DNA of 64,000 nt from Phyllostachys edulis (taxonomy: Eukaryota; Streptophyta; Magnoliopsida; Poales; Poaceae): positions 35,195,958 through 35,259,957 of the forward strand of contig CM070561.1 of the NCBI GenBank assembly GCA_036346405.1, given 5' to 3'. A program made the position numbers and the translations under genes. A model generated the notes under the pieces. The model saw only the letters and a list, made by a program, of their open reading frames with translations, did not search any database and had not been told where the DNA came from. Below are positions 11,901 to 22,957 of this stretch, piece by piece (position 1 is the first letter of the stretch; every line of letters begins with the position of its first letter).

Positions 11901-13023
11901 TGAGTAAATCATTCTGAACACTCTCTTTATGGAATCCATCAGCGATGCCATCAAGACCAACTACTTTATTAGCACTGAAGAAACTAGGTCCAAAAAAATT
12001 GCTGGACTCACCAACCACATCATCCTCATCATCAAATCCAAATAACCTTGATTCAACATCATCACTCTCATCTTCAGGCGGTGGAGGGCACCAAATATCA
12101 TCACCAAAATCAACAATACAGGATGATACATGGTCCTCTTCGCTCTGGTCGGTTATACTAGCCTGGGCTTGCACTCGAGCATCATCTGAGTCAGTCATCG
12201 TTATTGCACCATGATTAGAAGCATCATTCTGCCTCACCGCACAAGTAGGACTCTCTGTGGGACTTGGGGTCATCGATCTGTACATTGAGTTACTAACACT
12301 AACACTAGAGTCTGTATCTGAAAAGTCATGTAAGAAGTAAGTCCCTGGGGCTAAAAACTGGACCCCGGGTTCATCAGCCTCATCGTCATCTACTCGCCTG
12401 CATCCACAACCACAAACCAATTCAACAATTATTCAACACTCATGACCAAAGACCAGAGCTAAATAGCATGAACCTAATCAAACCAGCGGCGTCTTTCAAC
12501 AATATACTTGACTACTTCCAAAGGGAGAAAAAAAGACTATATTTAAAGCAATTCTGCGCCAATTGACCAGCCAATTTGCACCTAGTAGTAGCTAATGAAA
12601 GTGATTTAAGGATTGCTTGACTACCCGCTAGTTCACTTCCAGATCCTTCCTCGTATCTTTTTTTAGTGTTAGGAACTTAAGATTTTTGGATTACCAGAGA
12701 GAGGCTGAGAGATTTGCGTTACCTAATATCGCGGCAGGGAGGAGGAGAGCGCGGAGCGGCGTCGCCTTTGCTCCCGGATCTCGCCTCGGGCGGGCGGCGC
12801 GGCGGCGTGGGCGGCTCGACGGGCGACGCCGGGCTGCGCGGCCGCCTCGGCGCGCTCCGCCGTGGCCCACCTCCTGGCGGCGCCGCGTCTCGAAGCGCGC
12901 GAGGCCGTCCCCGTCGGCGTCGCCCTCCTGCATGTGGCGCGGCGCGTGGTCGGCGGCGATGAGGGATCTGAACTTCTCCACAGCCCCCATCACCGCGAGA
13001 TCCACCACACCCATCCCCGCCAC
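5981..13023 (-). CDS. FAB1: FAB1-type 1-phosphatidylinositol-3-phosphate 5-kinase, multi-exon
   Basis: The product converts PtdIns3P to PtdIns(3,5)P2 on endosomal and vacuolar membranes. Exons, 5' to 3': 1 about 12723-13023, 2 11690-12397, 3 11452-11605, 4 11045-11380, 5 9985-10812, 6 9553-9884, 7 9344-9470, 8 9072-9230, 9 7472-8971, 10 7115-7381, 11 5981-6235. Introns are GT-AG and phases agree from exon 2 on. The product is about 1650 residues, normal for plant FAB1. Exon 2 has the acidic WCPPPPEDESDD segment. Exons 2-5 encode the Cpn60/TCP1 domain (RGIVCSKNVKHKRM; FEGCLKRLGCTVLLRG). Exons 5-6 hold the Cys-rich region (IWMWHRCTRCK; SFSNHMTANRIASCGHSLQR). Exons 9-11 hold the PIPK kinase: GGKSNVYFAKT loop, MVMENLFF, DLKGS, MDYSLLVG and the SPVQYKKRFRKAM activation loop. 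No FYVE finger is visible, as in plant FAB1C/D. Exon 1 begins MAGMGVVDLAVMGAVEKF, but its frame does not join exon 2. Confidence 0.93.
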
Positions 13024-14440
13024 GCCACGCTAACACCAACCGACTTTTAAAAAAATGGAAATCCCCGAAAAGCAGCAGAAAACCAGGCGGCGCACTGAAA
13101 AAACCGAAGCGACGCGGCCGCAGCCGAAGCTTCCTTCCTCTCAACTTCTACACGCACACGCGTCGAGCAACTAAGTGGTGCCCGACCAGCGCCGCGGCGT
13201 TCGGCGACGGAGCGGCGCGCCGGCGAGCAAGGAAGCGGGGCTCAGCAAATGCAGGGCCGGCGGGCGGCCAGAGGGCCGGAGCAGCGGGCGGGCGGCGAGC
13301 CGGAGAGGTGCGGGTTGGGAGCTGGAGAGGAAGAGAGGGAGGGGAAGTGCATGCTCGGGAGTTGGGGTTGAGAGCTTGGAGAGGAGGACGAGGGAAAAGG
13401 AGAGAGAAGGGCGGCGGCGGCGAAGCGGTGGTGCTTCCTCTTATACGGAGGAGATTTGAGAGGGATACCGGCGACAGTGATAATGGGATGTTAACGGCGA
13501 GGGGAGGCTCGCCGTCAAATGCGTACAGTAAAATAAGACTATTATAGCGAGTACTGCACGGTACGGTAGCAAAATTACCTTATTTTTGCGGAACCGATTT
13601 TTCCCTGTAGCACAGTTACTGTATGGCTGCATATAAACCGTTAAATTCCAATTTGACGATTGGAACATTTGGTCCTCTAACATGGAATGGATTGGTCGTT
13701 TGGTTCGCCTCAAAGTTGCGGTAGCTTTTTCTTTCCTTTTTTCGTTTCTTATTTTATTTGATTACCAACTGCAAGAAACATGCTATGATAATAGACTGGT
13801 CTTTTTCTGAGCGGGGGAATAGATAGGTCGCTGTCTACAGACATACACATGACCTTTTTATTCAAGGCCACTGAATCATGGATATGTTATGTTTGTTTTG
13901 TTTTGTGTTTTGTGTGTACCATGTAATTCTTCCACGGGCTTCTTGATCATTTTTATCTGTTCTAGTCAAAGTTTTTAAAAAAAAAAATTTATAGCATGTA
14001 TTTTAGCTATAGGAAACCAAAATGAATCCACCCTAGAGTAAAATGTGGAAAATAACACGGCTACTAGTTGCACAGCGCTTCAGCTGAACTCGAATTGTGA
14101 TATTCACAGTTGAGCATTATTGTATCCCTATTATTTGAAAGGTAACGATCAACGCATAATTCACAATTAAATTTATTAAATCGTTTCTGATAAATAGTTT
14201 TTTAGGAATGAAAATCTAAGTCTTTGGTCATCTTCCCTATTCTTATGCGCGGTGGAATTGGCGCTTCCTCATGCATCCCATACGTATAGTCTGTCTATTG
14301 TGTAGCGACGCGTGCGCCGCCGATGGTTGCCTTTGTGCTATACACGCTGGTTGAGTGCTTGCTCGCGGTTTGACGGTTGCTCGCCCATTTCAGTCAGTTG
14401 CACCTCATCTGGGAAATAAATTCTATGGGGGGTGACCCCC
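13024..14440. other. FAB1 promoter and flanking intergenic DNA
   Basis: Bases 13024-13460 are GC- and purine-rich on the plus strand and should hold the FAB1 5' UTR and promoter (minus strand sense). Bases 13480-14440 are AT-rich, with no recognisable gene. Frames of about 100 residues in 12690-13460 are GC-bias shadows. Confidence 0.5.
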
Positions 14441-14520
14441 TGTGAGGCCCCTCCCACACAACCATCGGATCATGCCCCCCCCACCCCCCGAAAGCATCGA
14501 GGCCCCTAAAAAATTAGTAA

Positions 14521-14620
14521 TTAACTCCGCGACCTCCCCTGGTCACAGTACTTCCGCGACCTCTCACTGGTCGTAACACCTCCGCGACCTCCCCTGATCA
14601 CAGTACCTCCGGATGTGGGT
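14521..14620. repeat. Triple tandem repeat with GACCTCC core
   Basis: Three imperfect units of about 33 bases each contain TCCGCGACCTC followed by a GGTC/GATC-A-CA-GTA-like segment. They lie near the left end of the outer LTR and carry the same GACCTCC core that fills the rest of this LTR family. Confidence 0.6.
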
Positions 14621-15379
14621 GTTTCCTTTCAAAGGGTTTCCATTCATTTGATGTATTTGGATTTATTTGAGTTTATTTGATTATTGATTTCAAATTGAGT
14701 TCCTCGGGGTTTATTTGACTCTTGGTTATTCCACGTATATAGAAGGCGAAGCGACTGAAGAACCTCCGGGTGATCTAGGACAAGATCCGCAGAACCTCGA
14801 CCAAGGCGAGTCAACATTTTGATCATATTGCACCTACCTTTTGCAAATTATGTTGCTTTAAATTATGAAATTGCATTGCTAGTTTTAACAAACTATGTTG
14901 GTCTAGCTCATAGTTAATGCCTTAACAATAATTGTGTATAAACATCCCATCCTTGAATTTGGACACTATCCTTTGTCACCCTAGACTTAATGGATTACAT
15001 ACTAGCTGATAAGTCTATATCTAAGTGTCATGCTTAGCCTTGCTTAGATACAATGTCATGTGGGCATTAAACTGCCTGACTACAATCATTAAAAATGTTT
15101 TGAAAGTGATTTGGGGCGATTGAAATTTGGGAGCTTACTAGTATGTTGGACTAAAGAATTTTTTCAAAACAAAGCAAAACTTGAAAACTGTTTTCGACTC
15201 GGGTGGTTGGAAAGAGTGGCTGGTGCCGGGGGCACGAGAGAATGTTGGTATGTGGATGTACCACCCGAGTCAATTAAGGACCGAATCTTGGAATGACCTC
15301 TCATGCAAAAACAGTGCAACCACAAAGTCCATAATGGGTACGACCTAGCTAACTAATTTGTTCGCCTCGGCGTAGCTTC

Positions 15380-18300
15380 TGTAACACCCTGATTTTTAGA
15401 GCCTTTTTGAAAATTTTCAAAATAAAAAGAACCATTTGATTTTGATGATAATTCAAAGCTTAACTTGAGAATTTCAGAATTTGGGATGTTTAAAATGACT
15501 AAGCTAAACTTCAACTAAATCAAAGTTTGGTTCTTTTGATGTAGCTCTAGCTCTCTGGAGTTATCTTCCTTTTCTTGATAGGATTTCTTTTCCTTCAGTC
15601 TATTTGGACATTTTTATATGTCCAGACCGTCCCTCTTGTTTGACCTCTGTTGTTGTGCGGATCTCTTGATCCTAAACCACAATCTTGGTTGGGCATATTC
15701 TTGTGCCTGACCTCCTTGTTCTTGATCTAGCTGGACCTCCCTCACATCTTTTGCTTGAGTCTCCTTTTGCTCACCGGAATGCCGGTAATTCACTTGAACC
15801 TACATGTGGCCAATTGGATCTTCTTTGCATTCGATTGAACCACCTTTGTGCTCAATGGGACCCCTTCTGATTTCCCTCTGAGCCGTCAGACCTCCCATGT
15901 GGAGGCCTGAACCGTTCAGACCTCTCGTGATCATCATCCAAGGATCCGGACCTCTTTAGGTCTAGATCTCCTAAGTGCCTGGACCTTCCCTGGTCCAGAT
16001 CTCCTTCTCTGACTTAGACCTCTTCAGGGTCTAGGTCTCCCTTTTATAACCACTTGAGTTCCTTCTATGCTCTTGTGAATCTCTTGGTGATCACTTGGAC
16101 TCCTTTTTGCCCCGATCCTTGTAGCCTTCTCTTTGGAAAGGTCCTTCTAGTGCAATCCCAGTTATACCACCCCAATTCACGGTAATACCATTCTTTAGAC
16201 CTCTCTCCCATTCGTTCGAGACCTTTCCTTTAAGTTTGATTACTTTGAATCTCTTTGTTGGTTTGAATCTCTTTGGATCGAGACTCTTTTACTCGAGACT
16301 TCTCTTAAGTCTAAACTTCTTATTGCTGGGCACCTTTCTATGCCGCACCACTTTTCATTCGAACATCCTTGTATTCTAGTGGACTTCTTATATGCCTTCA
16401 AACCTCCCCGAGTTCATTCAACCCCTAGGCATTTCTTCTTGGCGAATCGGAACTCTTTAGGGTTCATTCTAACTATCCACGCTTTTGATCTCACCCTAGA
16501 GGTTGGAGCCTCCTTTGAGTTGCCTTGACTCATGAACTCTGTTGGACCACCTTTTGTGGATCTCCTCCGTGGAATCCTCGTTCTTGGAACCCCACCGTTC
16601 GGACCTTCTCCTTTTGGTTGAATCCAACGGTTTGGACCTCTTCTCACTTTGAATCCAAAGGCCCGACCTCCCGTGCATTATTTCTCTCTGACCTCCCTTC
16701 CGTTGACCTTGGCTATTGGACCTCCTTTCGGAGATCCAACCGCCTGGACCTCAACCCGCCTTTAATCTCAACCACGTGATTTCTTTGAAGTTTGGGACCT
16801 CTGTCCAAGACATCCCGTGGCCTCTTAAACTGGCTCGGGACCTCCTCGCAGACCTCTCTTGAAGAGATCCTCACCGTCAGGACCTCACTTGTTGATCCCG
16901 ACCGTCGGGACCTCCCATGTCCGAGACCTCCTCCGCATGTCTGGACCTCCTCAACTTCAGACCTCCTTGAGTCGCGGGACTCCTTTGATGAAGTCCTGGT
17001 TGTCCGAACCTCAGTCACGTGGACCTCCTCCATGTGTATTTGGACCTCCCCATGTTCGGACCTCCTTTGTGTATATCAAGACCTCTTAGTTTCTTAGACC
17101 TCCTCTGCGGGGCAAGACCTCCCCTATTTTGACCCGACTGTTTCTAGGTTGACTGGCCCCACTCGCCAGTCTTGGTCATTCTCATTTCCTCCGCCACGTT
17201 AGTATTTTGGGCATTTAATGCATGTCTTGTCACATTAAATGCAATTGTATACGTGGTGTCTACTTTGAATGTGGTCACGTAGTGGTACTCTGACATTTTT
17301 CTTTGTTCCTTCCCATAGCAACCTAAGTTGTCCTTCCTCGTACCTTTTACCCAGGGTGGTGGTGACACCTGCCCTGACATTCACCCACTTTTGACTCATT
17401 TTTATACTTATCCCTGGCACGTATGTGTCTAGTTTTCTTCACCCTTTTTGCCTATAATTAGTCGAGGAGCTCTACCATTTTACCCTTTTCACATTCACCA
17501 TCCTGGCTCTCGTCCAGTGGCTGTCCAGGAAGACTTGGCTCTCACAACCTTCCCTTCCGTCCATTACCTCTTGTCCCTGGTAAGTTCCTTTGGTAATCTG
17601 CTCCACTCCTGTGTTCACCATCAGCCTTGGTGATCGTGTCCTTCACAGGACCTCCCATGGTGGACACCTTCTGGATTCCTATGGCCCTCGTATGAGGACC
17701 TCCTCTCTGGACCTTGCGCAGAAATTAATTCTCAGGGCCTCTCTGTTTCATTGCCGTGATCACTCCTCTAGGGTCTTTTGCCAAAGACCACCCTCCTCTG
17801 GTAAGCTTAGACCTACTCCCTAAGACCCTAATCTGAAATTTAGACCTCCTCTGTTAATTGAATTTTGAGGTTCCTCTGGAGTTCTTATGATTTTTTGCTT
17901 GAGTCTTTGTTGGTTCTTTATTTGGAGCTTAGTGCGAATATGTTCCTTGCCGTGTAGATCTTGGCGTTTCTCGGCGCGGGCTGTGAGAAATTAGAATCTT
18001 AAGCTATCAAGCAAGAGGCAAGTTACACTTTTGATCATATTGCACCCAATAATTCAAATTATTTATGTTACATTTTAATGTCTATTGCATGCCTATTTCT
18101 ACCAAGTTATTTCAATACATTTTAAATTCATAGTTATGCCGATCTCCTTGGTATGGCCACGTTGGTTTTGGATTTGAGCAGTTTGTCACCTCTAGGTCAA
18201 ACTTGGTACATGCGATGAGTGTGAGCCAAGATCATTTGAAAAACCTATGCTTAGTCTTGCTTAGACCAAAAGCTGTTGATTTGGGGAAATCTTTACCAAC

Positions 18301-19905
18301 ATAACCAAATAATGTTTTAAATGTTTTCACCATGGCATTGGGTTGTCATGGAGGTATGAAAGTCTTCTTTGGGAAGCAAAGTTATGAAAATAGATTTTTG
18401 ATCAAGCGGGCGAATTGGTTGACTTGGTTGGTGCAAGTTGATGCAGGATCGTGCCTTATGGTAGATCGATGCCCTTGGGTTTGTGGAAGTCGCCCTAGTC
18501 ATTTGAGGACCGGTCTTTGAGCGACCAATGCTAGGCCTATAATGGGCCATTGCCAAAACCGTGCAACCACACGTCTCCAGTCTGGGGCGTGGGACCTGGC
18601 TGATTAATTTGCAAAACTCTACCATATGCTGCTCCATTGGAGGTGTGGGAGGTCTTGTTTGGCCAATGGTCTTTTATAACCTACTATTCCCACTGGTGCA
18701 AGAGGGGGCTTCCCGCCGGATGGCTATCCACAGGGGGGTGAAACCTTAGCATGGAAAGGCTGTGGTGGAGCAATGCATTGTAAAAGCCTTGTCATGAACT
18801 CTAGACCTCTTACCTTCGGTAGTGAGAGGTGGCACTCGCGCATGCCAAACAAACTAGAGGAATCATGTCGTGTGGGTAAAGTGCACAACCTCTGCAGAGT
18901 GAAATCTATTCGAATAGCCGTGTCCGCGGTCATGGACGTGCTGGCAAAGGCCACTTGAAGTTAGTTGTTGACTTTGGGAATTTCCAGAAATGAATTTCAA
19001 ATCTGTTTTTGGGATTTTATCCCATGGGTTTGGGCTGGGAGCCTAATGTCAGGAGGGTATCCTTCACCATCTTATGATGAATGTTATCCAACTGAAAAAC
19101 CGATTTGATAAAATGAATTTTAATTATTGTATTCTTGCCTTAGAACTTAATACATGTGTTTGAAATAAACATGGCTTTATGCAAATCAATCATATTAAGC
19201 CTTCCATTGTGATATCCATTATGCATGTCATTTTGTTATCCAACGGGTGTAACTTGCGAGCACGGTTGTTGTGCTCACTCTTGCTTGTTGTTGTCTTTAG
19301 CGAAATGGAAGCTCTCTGGTGATCATTCTCATGGGCCAAGTGGTCTGATCGACTAGGATTGCGCCCTCCAAATTGATTACTGTGGTATATTGGGTGGTCT
19401 AGTAGGTTCTTCTGCTGTGTGATAACTTGTGGCTAGTAAGCCTCCCTTTTGTAAACAACTTTGTTGATATTAATAAAGCTTGTATTGTTGCAATGTTACC
19501 ACTATTGTTGCTGTGAAGAGCTAGCCATGATCCTTGGGACTAGCTCGGTACTCACGAGGGACCACGAGCAAGCTCGGACCTCTATGTTCTCACGATGGGA
19601 TGAGCGTGTGAGGTTCTGAGGTGGTCTCGGACCTCCACGACCTCCTCTGGAGGGTCGCTGGTGGTTTTGGGGTGTCCTCAGACCTCCTCGTTTTTCTCTG
19701 ACTGTGGCCGTGGCAGGTCCGTGAGTGCTCCCTGGCTCCAAGACCCTCTCGGGTTATGTTCTCTGGACCTCCAGAGGTCTGCTGACCTCTGGGAGGTCTT
19801 GGTGGACTGTCCGAGAGGTCCTTTGTGGACCTCCTGGGAGGTCCTGATGGACTTTCCAGAAGGTCATGGAGGACCTCTCGGGTGCCCTAGGGGTGGGTCG
19901 TTACA
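15380..19905 (+). mobile_element. Giant solo LTR, 4526 bases, with GCTTC target duplication
   Basis: The element begins TGTAACACCCTGATTTT and ends GGGTCGTTACA. It is flanked by a perfect 5-base duplication, GCTTC (15375-15379 and 19906-19910). There is no internal domain, primer-binding site or second LTR, so it is a solo LTR left by LTR-LTR recombination. A 4.5 kb LTR is exceptionally long. Comparable lengths are known in grass LARD-type elements such as Sukkula of barley, but identity with that family is not claimed. Bases 15600-17130 and 19560-19890 are crowded with GGACCTCC motifs, often next to inverted GATCCAAC/GTTGGATC-like arms. The same LTR family recurs at 59314-64000. Confidence 0.88.
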
Positions 19906-20929
19906 GCTTCTCCACTGGTGAGTGTGTGGTGTGGGTAAGGGTAAGGGAGCCACAGGAAAACCACACGGCGCAAAAGGAGGCCTCCTAGGAGCGTGGCTCC
20001 AGGCGGTGAAACCTTAGCAGGTGGAGTTGCGTCGGGATTGAGCATTGTAAAGGCCTTGTGGTAATCTCCCCTTGATTCACACGTCTAAGGAAATATGTGT
20101 ATATATAAAGATGATTATCTCTTGTGGGTAAAATATGCGAACTTTGCAGAGTAAGAAAACTATCATGATAGCCGTGCTCACGGTCAAGAGCGGTGCTGAG
20201 AACTTGCTTGATATAGCTTTCATTTTTGCAAAACCATTTGTGATGAAAAGGGAAGGCTAGGGTGGGGCCCCAGGGATTTGAGAAAGGCCTGGTCGGGGAC
20301 CAGTGGTAAATACAGGATAGCCCGAGCATTAGGTGGATGGAGCCACTCAATGGTATAGGAGGTGGGACCTCCACTAGTACTTTGCAAAATGAAAATTCAT
20401 TTATGAAAACAGATTTGTTAAAAATGCTAAGTCTTAGGATTTTCTACTACTTATCTATTTCAACTTCAGCTTTGTGCAAATAAAAGAACTCTAAAACTTC
20501 CTTTGACTAGCCCCGCATCTATATGACTTGTATTGTATGTTGGCTCGCGAGTACGGTTGTGTACTCAGGCTCGTCCAATGTAATCTTTTCAGACCCAACC
20601 AATCAAGACCCCTACAACTACTACTACCACTCAGAGGTGGCACCAGAAGATGATGAAGCTTAGGCCAGGACCCCCAGTCGCTTGCCTATGAGCAGAGTGA
20701 ATGGATCTACTGCGACTTGTTTTGCTTTCGCACTTATCTGTTGCTTCTGTACTCTGACTTTTGTAAGATTTTCATTTCATGGCTCTTTTTGTAAAACAAT
20801 TGGCCGCACGGCCTATTATGTATAAATATATATGTTAAGTTGCGTTCTTGTATTTACTCAATTGTTCATATGAGCACTGTCCCTACGAGCACTAGTCGCA
20901 CCGAGCACGAACCGCACCGAGTGTAGTCA

Positions 20930-21265
20930 TACCTCCTCCTCAGGACCTCCTATACCCTTTTGTCGTATCCTTAAGACCTCCTCCTCAGGACCTCCTATAC
21001 CCTTTTGTCGTATCTTTAGGACCTCCTCCTCAGGACCTCCTGTACCCTTTTGTCGTATCCTCAGAACCTCCTATACCCTTTTGTCGTAACCTCAGGACCT
21101 CCTGAGGACCTCCTCCTAAGGACCTCCTGTACTCCTTTTGTCGTATCCTCAGAACCACCTCCTCAGGACCTCCTATACCCTTTTGTCGTATCTTCAGGAC
21201 CTCCTCCTCAGAACCTCCTATACCGTTTTTGTCGTATTCTCAGGACCTCCTGTACCCTTTTGTTG
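20930..21265. repeat. Tandem array, about 45-base unit, GGACCTCC-containing
   Basis: Units begin GGACCTCCTATACCC and continue through TTTTGTCGTATC to a second GACCTCCTCCTCA. Starts at about 20943, 20988 and 21033 give an exact 45-base period. Later units are shortened to about 31 bases or otherwise rearranged. The array lies in the right part of the outer LTR. Confidence 0.8.
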
Positions 21266-21269
21266 CGAT

Positions 21270-21690
21270 CTCAAGACCTCCCCTGGACGTCTCTACAGTA
21301 CACCTCAGGACCTCCCCAGGACGATTCTACAGTACTCCCTAGGACCTCCCCATGATGTCTCTACAGTACTCCAGTACTCCTCAGGACCTCCCTAGGACGT
21401 CTCTACAGTGTTCCTCAATACCTCCCCAGGATATCTCTACAGTGTTTCTCAGGACCTCCCTAGGACGTCTCTACAGTACACCTCAGGACCTCCCAGGACG
21501 TCTCTACAGTGTTCCTCGGGACCTCACCAAGACGTCTCTACAGTGTTCCTCAGGATCTCTCCAGGACGTCTCTACAGTATACCTTAGGGCCTCCCCAGGA
21601 CGACTCTACAGTACTTCTCAGGACCTCCCCAGGATGTCTCTACAGTATTCCTCAGGACCTCCCCAAGACCGCTACAAGACTTCCTCATGA
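21270..21690. repeat. Tandem array, about 34-base unit, GGACCTCC plus CTCTACAGTA
   Basis: About eleven imperfect units alternate AGGACCTCCC(C/T)AGGACG with TCTCTACAGT. The period is about 34 bases, with one longer unit (about 42) caused by an internal duplication of CCAGTACTCC near 21375. The array directly follows the 45-base array and runs close to the LTR terminus. Confidence 0.8.
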
Positions 21691-21968
21691 CCTCTTCAAG
21701 ACCTCCCAGGATCTTCTCGAGACAACTCCAGGACCTCGTTAGGGTTCCTACAGGACATCTCTGTGACCTTGGGGACCTCTTCAAGACCTCATAATTCCTT
21801 TTTCGACCAAGTTTGATTGCAAATATGGACCTGATCGTAGTTCTGCTTTAGTTTATTTGGTTATGGAAATGGCCCAAAAATGTATATATGTGTGCTATCT
21901 ACTGATCCAAGGAATAGCACAGTTGACATAGAGGATTCGAAATCCCAAAAATTTGGGGTCTGACACCT

Positions 21969-22898
21969 TGTGATCGGAAGTACTGGAGAGTGGAACTACC
22001 ATATTTTGAACAGTGGTAGTACTGTATCGCATTTTCAACGGCTAGATCAAATGCATTAATTACATCTGCGCTAGCCATTACTGTGCAGTTCGAGGAAGTG
22101 CGGTAGTACCGCCCGATGAATGGCGGTATTACCGCTCGTGCTGAAAACTTCAGGGTTTTACCTCTAACGGTCGGATTTGTTTGTGGAGGGTATAAATACC
22201 CCTCCACCAGCTCAAAGACACATTGAGAGAGACCTCATTTAACATCCTTGAGCTAAGAGTATTCTCTCTACACCTCATATACACTTGTGGCATTCATTAT
22301 GAGGTTGTTGAGCAAAATTCAAGTGCATTCATTCTAGATTGATCCTTAGCACTTGATTGCCGTCAAGCAAAGATTGTGGTTCTTTGCTCTTGGTGTTTGC
22401 CAACACCTAGACAGCTTGGCGAGAGTTCGCGCGGTGATCTCTTCAAGGAGATTGTGAAGAGGCCCGGCGCCAAATTGTGAGTGGTTCGGTGTTCGCCATC
22501 TCCAGAGCGGAGGAAGAACAACCACTAGTGAAATCGAGGAGTGATGCTTAATTCGTGGGGCTGGTCCAAGTTGCTTGGGCTTTCCTCAACGTGGACTAGT
22601 AAAGACCGGCAAATCTTCGATACATGGCAAAGCATAGCGAGTCATTATTTGGTTATTTCTTTGCCTCTACTTTTCGCATTTATATTTCTAGCAAATTAAG
22701 ATTGTCTTATTTAGTTGTGCTAGAGATATATTTGTATATTCTTGTTTTGTGGTAACTTAGCTTTACTAGAATTGAGTAGGTCTTGTATTGCAATATAAAT
22801 CCTGCTTAACTCTAAAATTGTAGAACTTAGTTTTAGAAAGTAAGAATATTTTAGAACCTCCTATTCACCCGCTCTAGTCGGTTATCCTTGATCCTACA
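21969..22898 (+). mobile_element. 5' LTR of a Copia element
   Basis: The right end GATCCTACA at 22898 is followed at once by a primer-binding site and a gag start, which fixes this as a 5' LTR in plus orientation. The left end is placed at TGTGATC (21969), whose inverted complement resembles the right end. A TATA box (TATAAATA) begins at 22191. The U3 contains paired GCGGTAGTACCGC / GGCGGTATTACCGC palindromes at about 22097-22136. The left limit is less certain than the right. Confidence 0.6.
22191..22197 (+). promoter_or_regulatory. LTR TATA box
   Basis: TATAAAT within GGGTATAAATACC lies about 700 bases before the LTR end and is followed by a leader-like sequence. It is positioned as a Copia LTR core promoter. 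Confidence 0.6.
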
Positions 22899-22900
22899 AG

Positions 22901-22912
22901 TGGTATCCGAGC
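22901..22912 (+). other. Primer-binding site (initiator Met tRNA type)
   Basis: TGGTATCCGAGC begins two bases after the LTR end. It matches the common TGGTATCAGAGC site, complementary to the 3' end of initiator methionine tRNA, at 11 of 12 positions. Confidence 0.8.
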
Positions 22913-22957
22913 TTGGTCTCTTATTAATTTAGACTTAACCGTCGAAGAGAGAAAATA

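Larger units (their letters stand above)
14441..21965 (+). mobile_element. Giant LTR (about 3 kb) split by a nested LTR
   Basis: The left end TGTGAGGCCCC and the right end GGGGTCTGACA form the inverted TG...CA termini of an LTR. After removal of the insert at 15380-19905, 2999 bases remain. The left part (a block around TTGATCATATTGCACC at about 14818) and the right part (GCGAGTACGGTTGTGTACTC at about 20546) occur in the same order as in the inner LTR, so this is a diverged relative in the same orientation. The last kilobase consists of GGACCTCC tandem arrays. No primer-binding site or coding region follows, so it is probably a solo LTR. The flanking five bases (CCCCC, CCTTG) do not match. 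Confidence 0.65.

Noticed and set aside
12686..13459. Plus-strand Arg-rich frames over FAB1 exon 1 and promoter
   Set aside because: Composition shadows. Low-complexity Arg/Gly/Ala content with no motif.
21050..21742. Overlapping plus-strand repetitive frames rich in Ser, Thr and Pro
   Set aside because: They are translations of the 34- and 45-base tandem arrays in all frames. They have no conserved start or domain.
14436..21970. Target duplication for the outer giant LTR
   Set aside because: The flanking pentamers CCCCC and CCTTG do not match. Decay or a later rearrangement may have removed it.
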